From assembly GCA_001687465.1 (NCBI GenBank), contig LVLI01000120.1, positions 1 through 39,606 of the forward strand: a DNA stretch of 39,606 bases, written 5' to 3'. Shown piece after piece: positions 9,788 through 20,245 of this stretch. Positions within the stretch are counted from its first letter, which is position 1. Every line of letters begins with the position of its first letter. Under the pieces are notes generated by a model. The model saw only the letters and a program-made list of their open reading frames with translations. It searched no databases and was not told the origin of the DNA. Position numbers and translations under genes: made by a program. The DNA comes from Halocafeteria seosinensis. Its lineage: Eukaryota; Sar; Bigyra; Bicosoecida.

Positions 9788-10201
9788 GTGTATCTCTACG
9801 AATTCCTGCACAAGCTGGAACTGAGATGTCCACTTATCACCAGTCTTGCGCTTGGGCCGAGGTCCTTCATCTGCTCGTCCATTGAAGGGGGCTATTATAC
9901 GACGGTCACTGGAATCGTACCGTATGAGTTTAAGTTGACCTTCATGGGGACGTCAAGGGACGGGAGGCTGGAGTACGCGAACTTAAGAGCCAGGGCGTTT
10001 ACAACCATCTCAGTGGAAAACACGTTTTCTCACATGAGAAACGGGGTGGATAAGACTCCCACACAAGCTATGTATGCCGACCGTAGAATGTGTCTTCTCC
10101 TGGATGGCTTAAGAGCTCTTGCGAAGTTGAGTATAACGTCTCTCAAGAAACGTTGTCTACCCGGTGAAAGCGGCCTCACCCAAAGACCAAGTAGACATTA
10201 A
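9788..10201 (+). pseudogene. Possible transposase fragment
   Basis: Open frame of about 137 codons without a convincing ATG start (first codon GTG). The segment ARAFTTISVENTFSHMRNG followed by KTPTQAMYADRR resembles the region of DNA-transposon transposases where a conserved Glu-Asn precedes an F-S/G-x-x-R motif and a proline-threonine stretch. The neighbouring plus-strand fragments are short and broken. I treat it as debris of a DNA transposon; a functional host gene with introns is not excluded. Confidence 0.3.
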
Positions 10202-11687
10202 CCATATAATGGAAGTAATTCGGGAAGGGAACAAGACGGCAGCTCTCAAATTAGGTTTGCTTGACGGGAATTCTAGACTCAAGCGTCACGGAGAACGTCT
10301 GAAGCATTGAGTCCTTTCACGGGAGAAAAGAGCAGACTCCACGAGAGGGTGTACTTCAAAGGAAAGACCTGGGAGTTCCACAACCGCATCTAGCTGGATG
10401 ATGTCAATCAACCAGCCAGCTGAAATTCTCTACAGTGCAGAAGAGGTTGTGGCGTTCTGGTCACAAAACAGGGATCCCTTTTGGCTAGCCCGGCTCAATC
10501 AGAGCCTATCCCATCCATGCTACAAAGACGTCAATGTTTCATGGCTGGAAGCGCGAGATGGCTACACAGATGACGGTGTTACACCTTTACTTTAAGTCAG
10601 AACACGGACTTCGTTTCACCATCCTCATACTGTAAATAGATTCCGTCATGGTGCATGTCGAAAAGAGTGACCCAGATCGTGAGTTGTGTGGGTCATTCGG
10701 TATGCTCTTGGACAGAGCAAGTATACTTGCATTGAATGCATGGTTCAAGATGCAATTGAATTGAGACGCAGAGCGCGAAGAGACGCCGAAAGCGGAAGTG
10801 TTGACCAGGGTCCAAAGCGTGTGGAATTGCCCGCTTCCTCAGAGAAGAGGCGCCGACAACCTACACTGTACATGTTAGGGGAGTGGGGTGTAATCCCGGT
10901 AAGCTCTAATTGTCTCGTGGATGACGAGGGTGTCCTGGTAGTTCCACACCCACTGGCGTATCAGGAGTCTTATCCTCGGGCACTTGCGCTTTCAGCAATG
11001 GCTTCGTCCACAAGAATTTGTAGTCTGTGGCACTCTTTGTGTGTGCCCGTATTCAGGCGGCTCGACAGTGTGCTGATCCATTTTTGCAAATTATATTGAT
11101 TACACACCGCTCATCTTTTTACCGATGTATGCTCGTGGCGCTGACGATTTGAGTATACTGTGTGTATTAGTGTTGCTCCTACCAGTACTACTCCAGGTTT
11201 GTAACCGAACTTCCAGCCTCCAAGTTGTAGGAGATGACTTACACTGGTTGATGCGCCACAACGTGAAGATGCTGGACCGGTTCCGGGGAGGGTTCACCCC
11301 TCACACGGCGTAGCGTAGCCTGTAACAGACACGTCTTCCGATAGGCGCAATACCAATACATACGTGTACACGTTGTACATTGTAAGGCCAGAGAGGAGAC
11401 GAAGCCATTTTCACTGGCTGGGAACCGGAAGACCTTCGGTCAATTCTTCGCAGGGTAAATCAACAAGCGCAAAATGGAAGTACGGAAATAGCCATCATGT
11501 GCCCCCCATGCTGCTGAACTTAGGGTTTACTGTAATTCTTACGTCAAAAGGTTCGACTGAAACTCAACTTCACACTTCCTCGGTTGTGTACGTAGTTACT
11601 ATGAGACGCATCCACACATTGTTAGCGTGGATGCTCTCGTCGTTCATCGTTGATGAGATACTGTAGATGCGCAGTGGATAGTGGAAA
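10202..11687 (+). other. Gene-fragment-rich stretch, no intact gene recognised
   Basis: Short plus-strand pieces look protein-like: around 10398-10595 (AEEVVAFWSQNRDPFWLARL, then DVNVSWLEARDGY) and 10686-11099 (Arg-rich, then GEWGVIPVSSNCLVDDEGVL). They lie in register with a decaying coding region downstream of the transposase-like fragment. The W-L-A-R plus V-S-W-L-E pattern is reminiscent of small chromatin-reader-like modules sometimes carried by transposons. From 11100 to 11687 I see nothing. Confidence 0.25.
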
Positions 11688-12470
11688 ATGCCACCACGAA
11701 CACGCAGGATGTCGAGGAAATGCTCTCCGGCGACTTTTTTGCAAGGTCTTCGGAGGGAACTCGCGCTCCCACAGACTCTTTCCAAGGAGACCCATGCCCA
11801 CACCGACACGAGTCGGCCGGAATCTGGTCCTTCGTCCTGTTCGATTCGGCTTTCCTCTGAAGGTCGACTCTCGGATGAACACATTGCATGGGAACTTCAT
11901 GCAAGTGGGGAACTGTCGTTTACTCCAGGAATTACGGATTACGATTCCCCGTATGATGAAGAGCAGCAGGAAGATGTGGAGAGGCATGCGATGGATATTC
12001 ATGATGTACGCTTTGTTCAGCAAGTGGTCACTCAGGACATGATTAGACGAGTAGGGCCTCCGCCGCGGCCAACACGGGGAGCCTCCTCGAGGAGCCAATT
12101 TGAATGGGCCAAGATGTTGGCGTTAGAATCCATACAGCAACTTTACTCATACTGTCAGACTCATAACCGAGATGCAAAGAGCCGTGACATGGATCTTTCC
12201 TGGTTGGAAAGTGTATCAGATCGACTGGTAAGTGTTCTCCGACGGAATCAACTCGAGTTCTCAGAGCATCAGTGGAGCATTGATAACTATACTCTAGGAC
12301 AAATGGACCAGCTCTACCTTTTGTCTTTTCTTGTTGGAGCACCAAAAAGTATAGCACACTTTCTTGGGTCCACTTTCCAGTATGTTCAGAGGAATCTCAA
12401 GGGTGAGACACTGCGAGCGTCTCGAGGAAGGCGACAGGCTCAATCCGCTATCGTACTGAATGGATTTTAG
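11688..12470 (+). CDS. Hypothetical protein, 260 residues
   Basis: Open frame from ATG 11688 to a TAG at 12470. The N-terminal ~110 residues are Ser/Arg/Glu-rich and probably disordered. The C-terminal half (about residues 125-245) has a regular helical pattern of hydrophobic residues (for example FEWAKMLALESIQQLYSYC and QMDQLYLLSFLVGAPKSIA). No signal peptide, membrane segment or known motif is visible. It lies 550 bp upstream of the NLR-like gene on the same strand. It could be an exon of a longer gene, because the region 12574-12900 also has an open frame, but I found no splice junction joining them with confidence. Confidence 0.4.
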   Translation: MPPRTRRMSRKCSPATFLQGLRRELALPQTLSKETHAHTDTSRPESGPSSCSIRLSSEGRLSDEHIAWELHASGELSFTPGITDYDSPYDEEQQEDVERHAMDIHDVRFVQQVVTQDMIRRVGPPPRPTRGASSRSQFEWAKMLALESIQQLYSYCQTHNRDAKSRDMDLSWLESVSDRLVSVLRRNQLEFSEHQWSIDNYTLGQMDQLYLLSFLVGAPKSIAHFLGSTFQYVQRNLKGETLRASRGRRQAQSAIVLNGF

Positions 12471-13019
12471 GAGCTCGATACGCGCAGTGTTCATCGAGTG
12501 CAGAATATACTTATCGTTGTTTCGACGTGGTTGATGACTCCTTTCGTGATTACAACTGGCCTTCGGCAGCGGCTTGTGCAGCGGAGTTGAGAACTTAACT
12601 GACAACTCATCACTGGCAAGTATCTGGTATCCTACGAAGGTAATACCCCATGGAATGTTTTGGCTGAAATGCGTGCGCCGGCATATAGAAGATGCAATAT
12701 CACACTTTTCTTCAAGTGGAATAACGTGTTTCTCGTGGAAAAGGCTCCTATCGTGTGCGCGTGTTCAAGAAGCACTCTTCAGGTCATTCGGTTACAGGAA
12801 TAGACGCACGACCACCGTCTTCGCATCGCAAATAACCCGTTTGGGAGGTGGGCCCGGAAGAGCGTACTCTAACCTCGCATCTGAACTGCAAAAATAGAGC
12901 CAACCATTGCACGAAAAGGGACAAGGCGCATCGATAGCCTGTGGACTTCACCAAACGTAACCGAAACAGGAGGACGCGTGTCTTGCCATCAAAGTTTTTC
13001 AACCAGCGAGTGCGCCGCA
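12471..13019. other. Region upstream of the NLR-like gene
   Basis: An open frame at 12574-12897 has no recognisable protein character. The promoter and 5' untranslated region of the NLR-like gene must be here. No TATA box or obvious repeat stands out. Confidence 0.4.
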
Positions 13020-16000
13020 ATGATGGGAGCATCGAAACTCAAATGGGTAACCATAATGCTGCTGTATTTGCTATGGTCCCCGGTTTCTGCAGTGTCTCCA
13101 CCCGAAGAGAACGACGAGTTGGAGGGGGCAGCAGCGGGGAGCTGGGGAGAGGATCAAGAGGTCCAGGGACGTTCTTCAAAGTACACACCCGGTACACTTT
13201 TTCTGAGGCAGTCAATTTATCTTAAAGATGTAGATACTAACATGCAGACGCGTAGGCAGTTGGAAGAAACAAGTGGGGCTGCGATGCATCGGCCGTCACC
13301 GTTTTCATTTCTCGACGAAGAAGCTCACCCACGGAATCTGTTTGCAACGTCGGCTATGCCTCAGTGGATGGAAGGAGTTGTGATAGCGATCCTAGCGAGC
13401 AGCGTAATGGGACTCATCAGGTGTTTATGGGAATATATGAAGACTTACCACTATCGCAAAAGGAGGCCCTTCTCGTTTCGTGTTTCCAAGGAGCTGGGGT
13501 TGGATTCCACAACATACGCTTTGCCGGAATCAACTACTCACCGTCCAGACCGGTTCCATTTTTACCTTGAAATGAATTTACAGCTGCTAGTTATCCAACA
13601 TGAGCAGCAGAATGTTTACGAATCGTTGTTGTCGTATTTTCATACGAACAGTGCCCGTGTTAGGCATATTTGCCCCGGGATCCGTCGGCACCCGCTGACC
13701 CTTCGCTTGCGATATTTGGCTTCTTCCTTCGCGACAGTGTTGCAACGTACAAGCAGTGACAATGCCGATCAAAGTGGAGCAGTTCCAAATGAGTGGCTCA
13801 TCGATCACCAATTTGTGATCCAGCGGGGAGAGTGGATTCAGGCCTTTTTCTGTTTGGGCAGGACGCTCGATCCGACCCACCTTGAGGTGCATGCATACCT
13901 CAATCTAAAACGTAACGTCTTCAGAGAATGGTGCGATATGATCGCTCGTTCTGAAAGCTACCGTCAGATTGTAAGACTGGCATGTCCTCCTTTGTCTGTA
14001 GAGGCAGGGTTTGGAGCGCATTCCGTAGACCCTGATTATGTGCCGGTGGATATCACATGGAGCGATATGGAGACCGCTTGGATAGACCTGATTGGGGAAG
14101 AGAATATTGATCTTTCACTTATTAAAGTGGAGCCAAACGTTGCATGTCCTGTCGAATTCACGGCAGGAGCGACCGACCAAGTGGATCGACGGCGTGAACA
14201 GCGGAGTTTCGAACCGCTCAAGCTTTCCGAGTTCAGGCAAACCAATTATGGATTCCGCTTAACTGCTGGCGCATTGCTTAGAGCTTCCACTGAAGGTGTA
14301 TTCAACAGATTTTGTATGAAGGCTACTGTTCCCAGTAATAGGCTTCCTCAGCTTACTGACTGCCTGTCGTGCGAATTACATGTATCTTCATGGGATCAAC
14401 GTTTGCTCAAGGCGGCCGAATATCGTGAACGGCTACGTCTCTGGTGTAGCGACCAAAATCGTCAGGATGTCATTCGTTCAATTGGGGTTCCGCAGGCATG
14501 GCTAAATCTCCCTCAAATTAACAGCGTAAACACCAGTCTTGCGTCAGAAGAATCCGGCTTGACATGGAAGGCCGGTGAGCAGTGTTTCTGGGAAGGCTTG
14601 TTCTCATTCTCCAATGTGTTTGTGGTCCTCTGCGAAAGCAGTCCAATTGAATTTAGTCATGGGCCGGATAGCAGTCGCATCTGTGTAAACCAACTGGTTG
14701 GCTCTTCGCACGAGAGAAGCGTTCGTCCAACTGAGGCAACCCTATATAATCGCAACATTGGAGACACATGTTTGGTTCGCTTCAATTTCGAACTCATTTG
14801 CACTGAGAATCTTCATTACGGGATAGAACACCACCGAACATTAACGCTTGGTCCTATTAAATCGAATGTGGCTTTGGACTGGACCGGCCTACCGCCGTTG
14901 CACAAACGCGATTGCTTACATACGCTCTACCAGAGTTGGACACTGGCTAGTTTGTTCAACTGCGCATCACATTCTCCGGGTGTAGGAACGGCGTTAAGCG
15001 AGTGTTATCAGACTCTAACGCTGCATGTCGACGCACCGAAGAACAATGGCAATGACGTTGAAGCGGCACAGTTGCTTCCTCCTGGAAACCTGTGGCACCT
15101 GTTTGAAGGGCCTGCAGGTGTAGGTAAGACGACTCTTTTCAAATGTTTTGCGCAATTATGGTCCTCTGGTGCAAATCATATTGGAGAAAAACTGAGGGAT
15201 AACTTTTCGTGGGTAATATTCATCCAGCTTTACCACTTGATGTATATTGAAGAGACTGACGGACACAGCGCCCTTGCAAGTCTTCTATCTATGAGCTACA
15301 TGAAATTAATGAAAACCAGCTTTGGTGAGACCAGCGGGTCCGTGAAAATAACCCCAGATGAAGCAGATCGCATTTTGCGACACTTGCAGAACCAAAGCGA
15401 CAGCGTTCTGTTGTAGTAGGGGATAATCTGTTTGTTCCAGGCTCCTTGGGTAGCAAGGTATTTGATGTACTGTGTCAGATGGGGAAAAGTGTCTTTTTAT
15501 CTTCGCGTTTCTCCAGTCATGTGGCAGTGCAAGATCCGGAAGGATCACCTGTAGTTAACCAATATGTTAGTCGCCTTGTCCAGGTAGAGGGTCTGAAATC
15601 TGATGCACGTAAGCGGTTTGTAGAACAGTGTTATGTCGAGAGAAAAGATCGAATGCGGCTGTGTCGAACAGTGCAGCTTGCATTTCGACTCAGTGATCCC
15701 CTAGGAAGCTTGAGTGCCAATCCCACTATGTTGCAAGCTATTTGCTCTGCATGTTTGGAGGACCAACGGAAATGTCCTGAACCGACATTCAAAGATATCC
15801 GCATTGCTCCAATATATAGTAGAACGGTAGAGCATTTACTGGATAAATGGCGTAGATCATTCGTGTTTTCTCCCGCGGAGGATCCTGGTGAGGTTCCCAG
15901 AAAGATTTTTGAGGAGTTAGCGGCGCGACCTGAAATCGAGCATCATTCGGATAGACATGTCCCCTTGAAAGTGCTACGAGAGATTTTTGAGAGGTACCGA

Positions 16001-19000
16001 GAGGAGTTCCAGGGACCATTTAGAGGCATTCGAGGGGCTAGTGAATTTTTCGAGGAAGTGGGCTTGCTCCAGATTGTATCCAGCAGTGGTGATTTGAACC
16101 AACCCTATGAATTCATCCACAGTTCCTATTGGGAGTACTTTTTGGCCCTTCACAAATCCTCCAAATTTCTCTCCGCTAGTGATGATGAAAAGAGACAGCT
16201 TATTGACGACGTTTCCAGAAAAGGGGACCGGTTCCTAAAGTTTCTCGTCAGTATAGTTAGCGAACGTCACTGGCCCAACTTGGCCGGATCTTGGCTTCCG
16301 TATCTACACGACTGCTTGTGGGACGGCGACGAAGAGCCGGATGGTCGTGGGCCTCACCGGTTTATGGAGCTTTTGCTCGAGTTAGAGCCTGCTACATTGG
16401 AGATGATATCACTTGAGGATATTTCACGCAGGTCAGCTACCAACTTCCGGTCACTGACCTTTGCTGCAGGTGTAACGGGCAGCCTTCGTCTCATTTACTG
16501 GGTTAGATCACATGCACCCGGCGTAGAATTAAATCAAGTTGCACTTGCCGGAGCTGTGAGAGGGCAACGGTTTGATTGCTGTAGGGCTATATTGAGCAAC
16601 CTAACAACTAATTTTGATGAGGTGGAGGAATTTCCATGGTCGGCTATTTTTATAGCCTCGTACAATGGCTTTGCTAACTGCTTGCGTTTGTTGCTTACTG
16701 ATGTCCTATGCTCGGATAGCCCAATTCCTGAGTGCGTAAAGAAAGAATCTATAAGAGCGGCAACGGACTATAAACATCACCAGTGCGTCTCGCTGCTCTT
16801 GGTATGGTGTGATGGTATGATTGAGGGTATCCATCAACGCATCTCGGATGAGGCCTGGTGGGTGGCATTGAATCCAAGTGACCGAGTGGAAGCTGCGAGC
16901 CAGCAACTAGGCTGTTGGAACGGCCTGTTGGAAGCACTAAACGAGCAGGATGTTGAACACTTGTGGGACCTGAATGATGAAGGAAAGGACACAAGCTTGC
17001 GGTTTTCAAGAGGGAGAAATGCTCTTTATTACTCCCCTGTGTGGATTGCGGTTGTCTTAGACGTGCCGTATATGATATTACCGTTGTATGTGTGCGGTGC
17101 GATGGTTGATGAGTGTCAAACTTATCAGACTGTAAGACGCATGCTCCGGGAAGTCGCCACGTTAACCTCTCAAGACCGTGCATATTGGACTGAGATGGCA
17201 GGATGTATGACCGTGAATACTGTACTTACTCCCTACGTACTAGCCTGTAGTTTGGGGAGGGTCCAATGCATGGATGCCCTTGAACAAGCCAACGTAAACC
17301 TCCAGGACGATGTTAGCCTGACCTTTGGCCCGCTTCGCGCGACCGTACGATCAGGGCATCTTAAATGTGTAAAGCATATTCTTGACTCCCATGAACATGT
17401 CAGTAATGATATGATTGAAGAAGCTGTCCAATTCGATCAGCGGAACATACTGGAGCTTTTGCTACAGCGTACGCAGGAGAGTCTAGTGTATCTTTGTGAC
17501 TCTTGCTTTGATTTGTGTTTGAAGCATGATAGCGCAGACTGTCTCGAAGTATTGCAGTGGAGAGATTTGAGTTTGGATGCCGAGGGAAAAGTAAATGTCG
17601 TTGGACGAGAGTCACGATTGACAATGGGTAGCGTCTTTGTAGCCTCGAAATATGGTTCCAAACGTGTGACAGAGAACGCGCTGAGGAGACTGAATGCAAC
17701 CGTATCGCTGACAACGGAAGCAGGTCAATACCCTCTGTTGTTCCTGGGGGCATTGAATGGTCGTGCTGAATTTATGAGATATCTCATGGATCGGCACTCA
17801 GTGGATGTGCATGAGCAGGCAGGTCAAGGGGAGAATTTGGCGTTTGTTTCCGCATTAAGTGGCAATGTTCGTTGCCTGGAACAACTTCCATCCGACGTGG
17901 ACCTGACGGCACAGACTTCATATGGCTTGCAGCCCATTCACGCTGCTTGTCTAATCCCCTCCCTAGACTGCATAAAGTTTTTCTTCAGCCACACGTACAA
18001 TGGAATGGGTTTAACGCAGCTCAAAGCTCACCGAGATTGGTTCAGCGTTCCGGATACCGTCTCCCTACCCGGGCAATTGACGGAGCACATTGTTCATGAA
18101 GCCCACAGGAGCAAACTAGATATGATCCAGGTGTCGGGAGAATCAATAATAAATAATCTGTTTAAAGCAATCTGCTCTTGGGGTGATTTTGATGTGTTAG
18201 ATGTGCGGTGTTGCAATATGCCTGGTATTACAAACCGCGCCTTTGGCCACATGCATCAGCTGGCACGACTAAGGAGCCTGGATATGAGCATGTGTAATAG
18301 CTTAAGTATCTCAGACGATGCCTTTCGGCATATCGGTCAATTAAGCCTACTTCGAACACTGAAGATGTCAGGTTGTAATCAGTCGACGGTGACGGACAAT
18401 GCGTTTCGACATATCAGTCGATTATCCCAGCTTCAAACACTTAGCATGTCGGGCTGCAGTCAGTCAACCATTACAGATGCTGCGTTTCAACATATTGGGC
18501 AGCTATCTGACTTGCAAGTGTTGGCAGTTGATATGTGCAATCAGTCTACTATTACAGATCAGGCGATCCGATATATTGTTGATGCAATTCCATTGGCGCC
18601 GATACAAACGCTGGATTTGTCTCATTGTAATCAACCCACTATCACGGATAATGGATTCCGATATATCAGCCATTTGTCTGAATTGGAGAAACTCAACATG
18701 AAGGGATGCAATCAACATGCAATTTCGAATGCTGCTTTCCAGCATATAGCGCAATTACCCAGGTTGCGTACACTTAACATGTGGCAATGCAATCAATCGA
18801 GCATATCCGATGGCGCTTTTAGACACGTCGGTAGAGCGTCCCAGTTGGACAACCTCGGAATTAGAGTATGCAATCAGCCCACTATCAAGTCTGATGCCTT
18901 CAGGTATATTGCCAAATTATCTCACTTGCAAACGTTGGATATGCGAGTATGCAATCAAACTACAATTAAAGATGATGCTTTTGAACACATTTCCCGAATT

Positions 19001-19684
19001 CCGGTACTGCGCAGACTGGACATTGCTCATTGTAATCAAGAGGAGGTTTCGAATCAAGCATTTCAAGAAATCGGTCGACTTTCTAATTTGGCGATGTTGA
19101 ATATGGAAGGGTGCAATCAAACTACCATTAGTGATAGAGCATTTGAACATATTCGCAATTTGTCGCAATTCCATCAGCTGCAGACATTGGATATACAATG
19201 GTGTAATCAAACCACCATTACAGATATGGCATTTCGCCACATTGGACAATTGTCGCAGTTGCAGCGGTTGCACATCAGGTGGTGTAGTCAATCTACAATT
19301 ACTGATGAAGCGTTTCGACATATTGGCCACATGTCCCAGTTAAAAACGTTGGATATGAGATTGTGCAGGCAACCGACTATCACAGACTGTGCATTTGCTC
19401 ACGTGGCGCGACTATCTCAGCTGCAAACCTTGGATATGCAGCTATGTAACCAAACCTCAATTACAGATGATGCGTTCCGTAACATTGCTCACTTGTCTCA
19501 GTTGCGGACATTAAATATGAGAGATTGCAATCAATCTACCGTTACGGACGGTGCCTTTAGGCATATTGGTCGGTTAACACAGTTGCGGAAACTGGATATG
19601 AGGGGTTGCAGTCAACCTACCCTTACCAGCGATGCGTTTCAGCATGTCAGAGGCCTACCCCATTTGGAAATCCAATGCTATTAA
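13020..19684 (+). CDS. NLR-like membrane protein: signal peptide, TM, NACHT, ankyrin-like repeats, LRRs (frame broken at Walker B)
   Basis: Start at tandem ATGs 13020/13023, directly before a signal peptide (VTIMLLYLLWSPVSA). A hydrophobic segment near residues 117-140 (VVIAILASSVMGLIRCLWEY) could span a membrane. Residues about 150-690 match nothing I recognise. A P-loop NTPase follows: Walker A FEGPAGVGKTT at about 697-705, then sensor-1-like SVFLSSRF, and at the domain end FIHSSYWEYFLALH, typical of NACHT/STAND proteins. Ankyrin-like repeats follow (GLQPIHAACLIPSLDCIKFF), then 18 LRRs to the C-terminus. The frame shifts between the ORF ending at 15416 and the one running to 19684. Removing 15325-15440 as an intron gives 2,182 residues in one frame. 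STAND ATPases are signal-dependent oligomerising switches, often in immunity or self/non-self recognition; that role here is inference. It could be a pseudogene if the shift is real and unspliced. Confidence 0.75.
15325..15440 (+). other. Candidate 116-nt intron or frameshift region spanning the expected Walker B
   Basis: A strong donor (G|GTGAGA at 15325) and a pyrimidine-rich acceptor (TTTGTTCCAG ending 15440) delimit 116 nt. Its removal shifts the frame by exactly the amount needed to join the upstream and downstream reading frames with no stop. The interval itself reads as NACHT-like coding sequence: VKITPDEADRILRHL, then a hydrophobic strand SDSVLL directly at the stop, and in the other frame VVVGDNL. 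Spacing from Walker A and to the sensor-1 motif fits an ancestral Walker B here. So either a one-base loss (or assembly error) broke Walker B, or splicing removes it. Confidence 0.6.
18188..19681 (+). repeat. Array of 18 cysteine-type leucine-rich repeats (81 bp each)
   Basis: Eighteen consecutive repeats of 27 residues (two or three are 30) follow the pattern M-x-x-C-N-Q-x-T-I-T-D-x-A-F-R-H-I-x-x-L-S-Q-L-x-T-L-D. Examples are MSGCNQSTVTDNAFRHISRL and MRDCNQSTVTDGAFRHIGRL. These belong to the cysteine-containing LRR class, which folds as a right-handed solenoid. Core positions are almost invariant. Variation concentrates in the two residues after Met, the residue before AF and parts of the helix, which suggests an expanding or homogenising array with a variable concave face. 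The last repeat is cut short by the stop. Confidence 0.92.
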
Positions 19685-20245
19685 TACCAGTTAGCCAATG
19701 GTTGAACCTTTCGCTGTCAAATTCGTCGAAGATAGGTCATTTGTTCAGTCTAAGGACTCTCATATCATTGTAGTTTCACACCGGATCGCAGCGAAACGGG
19801 GCAAAATTCGAACTCCAATAATTCTATTGATATTAGCTACCCAACAGCAACCAGCGTGCAGAAACAAATAAAACACATAGACGGTTGGTGTCGAGGATGT
19901 TTTGCACTCAATTTGTTCAACACCTTGTACCTCGTACGAAGGATTTGTGAATTATACTACAAATAGGTAGCTTCTAGTGTTTTCGGATTCCTCTTCATAA
20001 ATAATAGTGTTTCCGCATTCCTCTTCACTATAAATAGTGTTTTCGGACTGCTCTTCACTATAAAAAGTGTTTTCGGACTTCTCTTCCCTACAAACACCAC
20101 CAACAGGATCAAATGGCAGTTCAAGAGAAATGAAATCGACGCGGCTTGTCCCGACCGGTTTCTTGAGGAAAAGGCCATTGTCGCGGTAGTTCTACTGCTT
20201 ATCATTTTTCAATACCACCTACTGTTTTACTTGATTCAGAGAAAG
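19685..20245. other. Convergent intergenic region with a minisatellite
   Basis: It lies between the 3' ends of the NLR-like gene (plus) and the 412-residue membrane-protein gene (minus), so it should hold both terminators and poly(A) signals; AATAAA occurs at about 19865. Apart from the 30-bp minisatellite at 19975-20093, I see no feature. Confidence 0.5.
19975..20093. repeat. 30-bp minisatellite, four units
   Basis: Four head-to-tail units of about 30 bp share AGTGTTTTCGGA and CTCTTCACTATAA with a few substitutions each. On the minus strand it is open and reads as a ten-residue repeat (SPKTLFIVK). Because the repeat length is a multiple of three, this openness is expected by chance. I do not call a gene. 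Confidence 0.85.

Noticed and set aside
15396-15425. Programmed -1 ribosomal frameshifting to join the two NLR reading frames
   Set aside because: No X-XXY-YYZ slippery heptamer or obvious downstream structure is visible at the overlap. A splice event or one-base loss explains it more simply.
18399-19343. Other-frame and opposite-strand ORFs within the LRR array
   Set aside because: The 81-bp period is a multiple of three, so alternative frames stay open across the array by construction.
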